A DNA stretch of 64,000 bases from assembly GCA_964635055.1 (NCBI GenBank), contig CAZWMT010000020.1, positions 43,156-107,155 of the forward strand, written 5' to 3'. The notes under the pieces were generated by a model, which was given only the letters and a program-made list of their open reading frames with translations, was not told the origin of the DNA and made no database searches. Of this stretch, positions 61,601 to 64,000 are shown in pieces. The DNA comes from JAEUJM01 sp964635055. GTDB taxonomy: Bacteria; Actinomycetota; Acidimicrobiia; Acidimicrobiales; DATDAH01. The translations under genes were made by a program, and so were the position numbers. Numbering within the stretch: position 1 is the first letter of the stretch; every line of letters begins with the position of its first letter.

Positions 61601-62174
61601 CCGGGTCGCGGTCCGTGCGGTACTGGGCGATCGCCTGGTCCACCCCCTGGCCCGTCAACGCGTTCTTCAACTCCGCGGTCGCCACCGGCACCCCGTTCAC
61701 GAACAGGGCCAGATCGAGGGTCTTGGCCGACCCCGACTCGTACGGCAGCTGACGCGTCACCGTCAGCCGGTTCGCCCGATAGCGGGCCACCAGCTCCGGG
61801 GTCAGCCTGTGCGCCGGCCGGAAGAACGCCAACCGGATCGTCACCCCGTGATCGACCACCCCGTGGCGCAACACGTCCACGGTGCCCCGCTTGTCGAGCT
61901 CGCCCGCCAACCGGTCCGCGAACTTCGCCTGCGCCACGTTCGGGTCGCCGCCGTGGAGCTTCGTCAGCTTCCCCCAGGCCTCGCCCTGTGTCGCGCCGAT
62001 GAACGCGAACAACTCCGCAGTGTCGAGGCCCCGCTGCCGGTCGAAATCGGTCGGCTCGCCCTGCGCGTTGCCGACCTTCACCGCGTTGTAGCCGTGATCG
62101 ACGAGCCAATTGCAGATGAAAGACTCGAAGCCCGCCTCATCCACCTTCGCCATGTCGCGAAGGTACGCCATCAC
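58677..62174 (-). CDS. Orphan HsdR-type helicase-nuclease with C-terminal Schlafen/AlbA_2-like domain
   Basis: The 1165-residue protein starts with a type I restriction R-subunit nuclease. The PD-ExK residues are Asp154 (KTLDLALFVNG) and Glu168-x-Lys170 (VPVATAELKNALTG). The SF2 motor has Walker A QHSAGSGKSNTIAW (about 313-325), DEAH at 421-424 (VIIDEAHSSQTGE), FAFTATPKGKTLELF and a helicase C half (LNAVQTLSRLNRTHPDKDG). Residues about 993-1165 form an AlbA_2 domain: EDSHLEYKSTLRYDIR, then TVAGFLNSAYGGTLLIGVAD and GTVYGLEAD. No hsdM or hsdS is in the window. It starts 19 bases after the Fic stop; ATG 62150 is an alternative start. Confidence 0.88.
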   Translation of the reverse strand: MMAYLRDMAKVDEAGFESFICNWLVDHGYNAVKVGNAQGEPTDFDRQRGLDTAELFAFIGATQGEAWGKLTKLHGGDPNVAQAKFADRLAGELDKRGTVDVLRHGVVDHGVTIRLAFFRPAHRLTPELVARYRANRLTVTRQLPYESGSAKTLDLALFVNGVPVATAELKNALTGQGVDQAIAQYRTDRDPANRTLAKRAVVHFAVDTESVAMTTRLSGRSTRFLPFNRGHGRGAGNPPNPDGHRTAYLWERVWARDAWLDLFARFVHVEKSSKGSKAPAAVIFPRFHQWDAVRSLESAARVEGPGQKYLVQHSAGSGKSNTIAWLAHRLSNLHDDADHKVFDKVVVITDRVVLDRQLQDTIYQFEHAHGVVERIEDGSQQLADALAGEQARIIITTLQKFPFVLDKVGSLPGRSYAVIIDEAHSSQTGEAAHELRRVLGVTTDESGDLEAGSVEEALAEAVAARGSQSNLSSFAFTATPKGKTLELFGRVNPDSGRHEPFHLYSMRQAIEEGFIEDVLASYVTYETFFHLEKAVAEDPRYDTRAARAAIARFVTLHESNLDQKSSIVIEHFRAHIAGEVAGRAKAMVVCSSRQHAVRFGQALKAYVKEHGYNLGVLVAFSGTVDDGGAPFTEASMNGFPESQTAERFDTDEFRILVVAEKFQTGFDQPLLYAMYVDKTLTGLNAVQTLSRLNRTHPDKDGTFVLDFRNDADDIRTAFEPYYGETVAPPSDPNLLYDTRADLDEFGVLRPDEIERAVALLLRVSGPADHGRIHAALAPAIDRVDDLDDTERDRFVDALHRYVRTYSFLSQIVSFGDTALERDYLFCRALTAFVHDSGGESVDLGADVELTHLRHEKQFEGSVSLDADTGEVQTIYSGSGKLNEPEPETLSSIIERFNERYGTDWTDADRLFPDAIAEDLINDERIQLEAGANDLDAFKVGFDATYLAAIASRLDRNDKVAGQLIDDEELRAALVAEYLPGIYARARVARQRTCPIGDLLGPDREDSHLEYKSTLRYDIRAESHKTGIPEKAAVKTVAGFLNSAYGGTLLIGVADNGTVYGLEADYASFSKRGQRGDHDLFGQHLQNLLVGRLGAAAGSLVAWTFHTVDGQDVCRVSVEPADFPVYEGTGDDDRTFWWRYPTGTQAVTDDREQQRMISRRFGNGNA

Positions 62175-62193
62175 CGTGACGGCTTGGCCGCCC

Positions 62194-63210
62194 TCAGGCC
62201 GGACCCCGTCGATATCTCGTCGTCAAGTACTCATCGACCCACTTCCTCGAGCTGCGCCACTCACCATCGGCCCCACGAACGGCCTGGAGGCGGCCGCGGT
62301 TCGCGGCGGTGCGCAACGCCGGATGGCCGATCTCATCGTTGGCGAGTGCAGCGAGTGGAACGAGCCGAGCAGGGCCCGCCACCGCAGGGACGACGAACCG
62401 GTACAGGTTGTCGAGGATGGACCGCGCCAGCAGTTCGCCGAGCGCGCCGAAGTCACCCGAGTCGGCTCGCCGCAACGCCGTGAGGTACTGGCTTCGCTGG
62501 CGCTTGTAGATGATCGCCGGTGGGTAGCCCAGCCGAACAAGGACGAGGTTCAGCACCAAGCGCCCGGTCCGACCGTTTCCATCCAGGAACGGGTGAATCC
62601 GCTCGAAGGATGCATGGAGGTCGGCCAACTCTTCCGGGAAGCCGGGGGCACGAGCCGCCAGCGCATTTGCCCGTTCGAGCCACTGGTCCACATCCGCACC
62701 GACCAACGGCCAACTCGGCGGCGTCATCCCACCCGGGAACGGTCGGATGTCGTGTTCCCGAAACGCTCCGGGCCCCTCACGGGCAGAGGCGTCAGGGTGG
62801 GGGGACACGCCCCAGACGGCCGTCATCGCCATCGTGTGGATCCGGCGCAGCTCCGTCAGGGTGACCACGCCTGTACCCCCACCGTGCTCTGGACGAATGG
62901 CCTGGTTGTAGACCCAGTCGGCGGCGTCGGCGTACCCCCGAACCTCCATGTACTCGGCCAGTTCCTTGTTGCCGACGGCTCGCCCCTGCTCCAAGAGCGC
63001 TTCGACCTGCTTGAGCACCAGGGTGTTGCCCTCGATCGCAGTCGAGTGGTGGGCCTCCTCGTACCAGAGCCCCCGCCAGATGTCCTGGGCCTCGACCGGA
63101 TGCGGGAGACCTCCGAGTCGCTGCCAGAGCTCGGCGATCTGCACGTCCAGCCGCTCGTAGACGACCTCACGTCGCGGCCGGCCTCGACGGACTTGAAAGT
63201 GTTCGCTCAT
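62194..63210 (-). CDS. Fic family protein (predicted AMPylase)
   Basis: A 338-residue Fic/DOC protein. The catalytic motif is HPFLDGNGRTGR, complete with His and the GNGR anion hole. HHSTAIEGN near residue 55 fits the (S/T)xxxE(G/N) inhibitory helix placed N-terminal to the core, as in class II Fic. A C-terminal segment of about 80 residues resembles the winged helix often found in this class. ATG 63210 has no Shine-Dalgarno. TACAGT ends ten bases upstream inside an operator-like palindrome region. It is followed after 19 bases by the HsdR-Schlafen gene, so the two are probably co-transcribed. Confidence 0.92.
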   Translation of the reverse strand: MSEHFQVRRGRPRREVVYERLDVQIAELWQRLGGLPHPVEAQDIWRGLWYEEAHHSTAIEGNTLVLKQVEALLEQGRAVGNKELAEYMEVRGYADAADWVYNQAIRPEHGGGTGVVTLTELRRIHTMAMTAVWGVSPHPDASAREGPGAFREHDIRPFPGGMTPPSWPLVGADVDQWLERANALAARAPGFPEELADLHASFERIHPFLDGNGRTGRLVLNLVLVRLGYPPAIIYKRQRSQYLTALRRADSGDFGALGELLARSILDNLYRFVVPAVAGPARLVPLAALANDEIGHPALRTAANRGRLQAVRGADGEWRSSRKWVDEYLTTRYRRGPA

Positions 63211-63220
63211 GGCCTATCGA

Positions 63221-63226
63221 ACTGTA
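63221..63226 (-). promoter_or_regulatory. -10 box candidate of the fic-hsdR operon
   Basis: TACAGT on the minus strand ends ten bases before ATG 63210. The palindrome at 63228-63250 would lie between its -10 and -35 positions. Confidence 0.45.
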
Positions 63227-63227
63227 C

Positions 63228-63250
63228 CGAACACTTCCGCCAAGTGTTCG
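63228..63250. promoter_or_regulatory. Palindromic operator candidate upstream of fic
   Basis: CGAACACTT and AAGTGTTCG form a perfect nine-base inverted repeat with a five-base spacer. The half-site with flank, AAGTGTTCGCTC, recurs at 63197-63208, across the fic start codon, 45 bases from the copy at 63242-63253. The position over the promoter suggests repression. The regulator is unknown; Fic itself or an outside protein are options. Confidence 0.6.
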
Positions 63251-63325
63251 CTCCGACACAGCCCAAAGGAACCGAACAACAGTTGCAGGGGTGTGGTTCG
63301 GCGCGTCGAGCGCTCTCCGCCCGGA

Positions 63326-63622
63326 CTACCGATCGACCGCGGCCGCGCGCGGCCGCCGCCAAGCGGGCCCCAGCCGTGCCCTCTCGGGCCACGCAGATCT
63401 CGGCGGTGGGCCGGCGCGGACGTCGGGACGGTCCGTCGCCGCCGTGGTCGAAAGCCCCGCTCCTGCGTTCATGTGCACGGACCGCGAGGCCGGGTCGTAC
63501 TCCCAGCCCCGTGAGCAGAGGAACATCTGCTGGCCGGTCTGCCACTTCACCCCGATGAACCAGCCGCCACATGACAGCGCAGCGCACGGCCGGCGTCCCC
63601 CGGTCGTGCGGCCCTCGACCAA
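63326..63622 (-). CDS. Hypothetical protein, doubtful start
   Basis: Not recognised. The frame from TTG 63622 contains GGWFIGVKWQTGQQMFLCSR, then GWEYDPASRSVHMNAGAG, which reads like real protein rather than antisense noise. It is followed by an Arg/Pro-rich tail. The frame is open upstream with another Cys pair (CGAC), so the true start may be further left in protein terms. A competing overlapping frame (63207-63752) looks less protein-like. Confidence 0.4.
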   Translation of the reverse strand: MVEGRTTGGRRPCAALSCGGWFIGVKWQTGQQMFLCSRGWEYDPASRSVHMNAGAGLSTTAATDRPDVRAGPPPRSAWPERARLGPAWRRPRAAAVDR

Positions 63623-63735
63623 CCCGGCGAACCCCCTCGACCTCGACCGGCAAGCTCCACACGACGAGCCCTCGAGGCACGCGACCTTCGCCGTCGACGG
63701 GGAGATCCGCCGGCCACGGGTCTCGGTCGATCACC

Positions 63736-64000
63736 TCAGACACCTCCGGCAAGCCGGATCGTGGTCCGGTCGGCCATGTCGAGCACCTCGATGCCCGCCG
63801 CCGCGTAGCGGGCCCACCCGTCGAGCTCGCCGAACCGCTCCAACTCGACGTGCTCCGCGGTGCTCACGATGCACGCCAGACTCGCGGCCATCACCTCGTC
63901 CACCGAGGCCGGGTCGGCCATCATCCGGTCGATCTGGCCCCGCCGCGTATGAGTCCCGTGGCGTGGTGGGGTTTGGGTCCACCGTTGGCTGAGCCACCGG
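63736..64000 (-). CDS. C-terminal fragment of an unrecognised protein, cut by the right edge
   Basis: The frame is open from the window edge to a TGA at 63736, about 87 codons. It reads RHGTHTRRGQIDRMMADPAS and DEVMAASLACIVSTAEHVEL, then FGELDGWARYAAAGIEVLDM, a helical, well-composed sequence. Reading only from ATG 63924 would give 62 residues, but the continuous upstream sequence suggests a longer gene. I do not recognise the family. Confidence 0.5.
   Translation of the reverse strand, partial: RWLSQRWTQTPPRHGTHTRRGQIDRMMADPASVDEVMAASLACIVSTAEHVELERFGELDGWARYAAAGIEVLDMADRTTIRLAGGV

Noticed and set aside
58926..62483. A 1185-codon open frame on the plus strand opposite the HsdR and fic genes.
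   Set aside because: It has no recognisable motif and mirrors a well-supported protein; long antisense frames are expected at this GC content.
63210..63260. Possible LexA/SOS box upstream of fic because of CGAAC and GTTCG half-sites.
   Set aside because: The known actinobacterial SOS box has four bases between half-sites; here the spacing is thirteen.
63207..63752. Overlapping minus-strand frame covering the fic upstream region.
   Set aside because: Arg/Pro/Gly-rich with no protein-like pattern; it runs through the promoter and operator candidate.

Overview
The window is a gene-dense, very GC-rich actinobacterial chromosome segment. Gene order, TANNNT-type promoters directly at start codons, an LPXTG-type surface protein and a phosphatidylinositol-mannoside gene set all point to Actinomycetota. 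A deep-branching class such as Acidimicrobiia is my inference; nothing here proves it. No rRNA, tRNA, CRISPR array, transposase or integrase was seen.

Layout. 1-9.6 kb (minus strand): the shikimate run aroC-aroK-aroB-aroQ, then pepP, efp and a nusB-acetyltransferase fusion, then the pyrimidine operon pyrR-pyrB-pyrC-carA, cut by the left edge. 9.7-14 kb: an acyl-CoA dehydrogenase, a prepilin peptidase and a DUF4388 protein. 14-21.3 kb: aroE-mltG-ruvX-alaS, two small membrane proteins and rarA. 21.4-25.5 kb: a membrane protein of unknown function, aspS and a secreted endoglycoceramidase-like GH5 enzyme. 25.5-38.6 kb: relA, apt, secF-secD-yajC, tgt-queA, an M20 amidohydrolase, a glutamate-cysteine ligase-like gene and ruvC-ruvA-ruvB. 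38.7-43.5 kb (plus strand): an ABC exporter, a sortase-type surface protein and an FHA-GAF-adenylate cyclase. 43.5-54 kb (minus strand): yebC-pdxT-pdxS, an FtsX-like permease, a DUF3048 lipoprotein, htpX-lemA, and pimA-patA-pgsA for phosphatidylinositol mannosides. 54.2-57.3 kb (plus strand): an EF-G paralogue, a DinB-like protein and a frameshifted VOC gene. 57.3-64 kb: an accessory region with a Cys-rich protein, an orphan HsdR helicase-nuclease fused to a Schlafen/AlbA_2-like domain, a Fic protein just upstream of it, a palindromic operator candidate, and poorly recognisable frames to the right edge.

How the genes work together. Most genes are housekeeping and translationally coupled: many neighbours overlap by ATGA or GTGA. 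Transcription units repeatedly begin with a TANNNT box 5-9 bases before an ATG or GTG, which suggests leaderless mRNAs. The pyr operon is an exception: it has a leader with a Shine-Dalgarno sequence that overlaps a CNGNGAGG PyrR-loop motif and is followed by a terminator-like hairpin. The most interesting candidate system is the Fic + HsdR-Schlafen operon on the right, which has no methylase or specificity gene in view.
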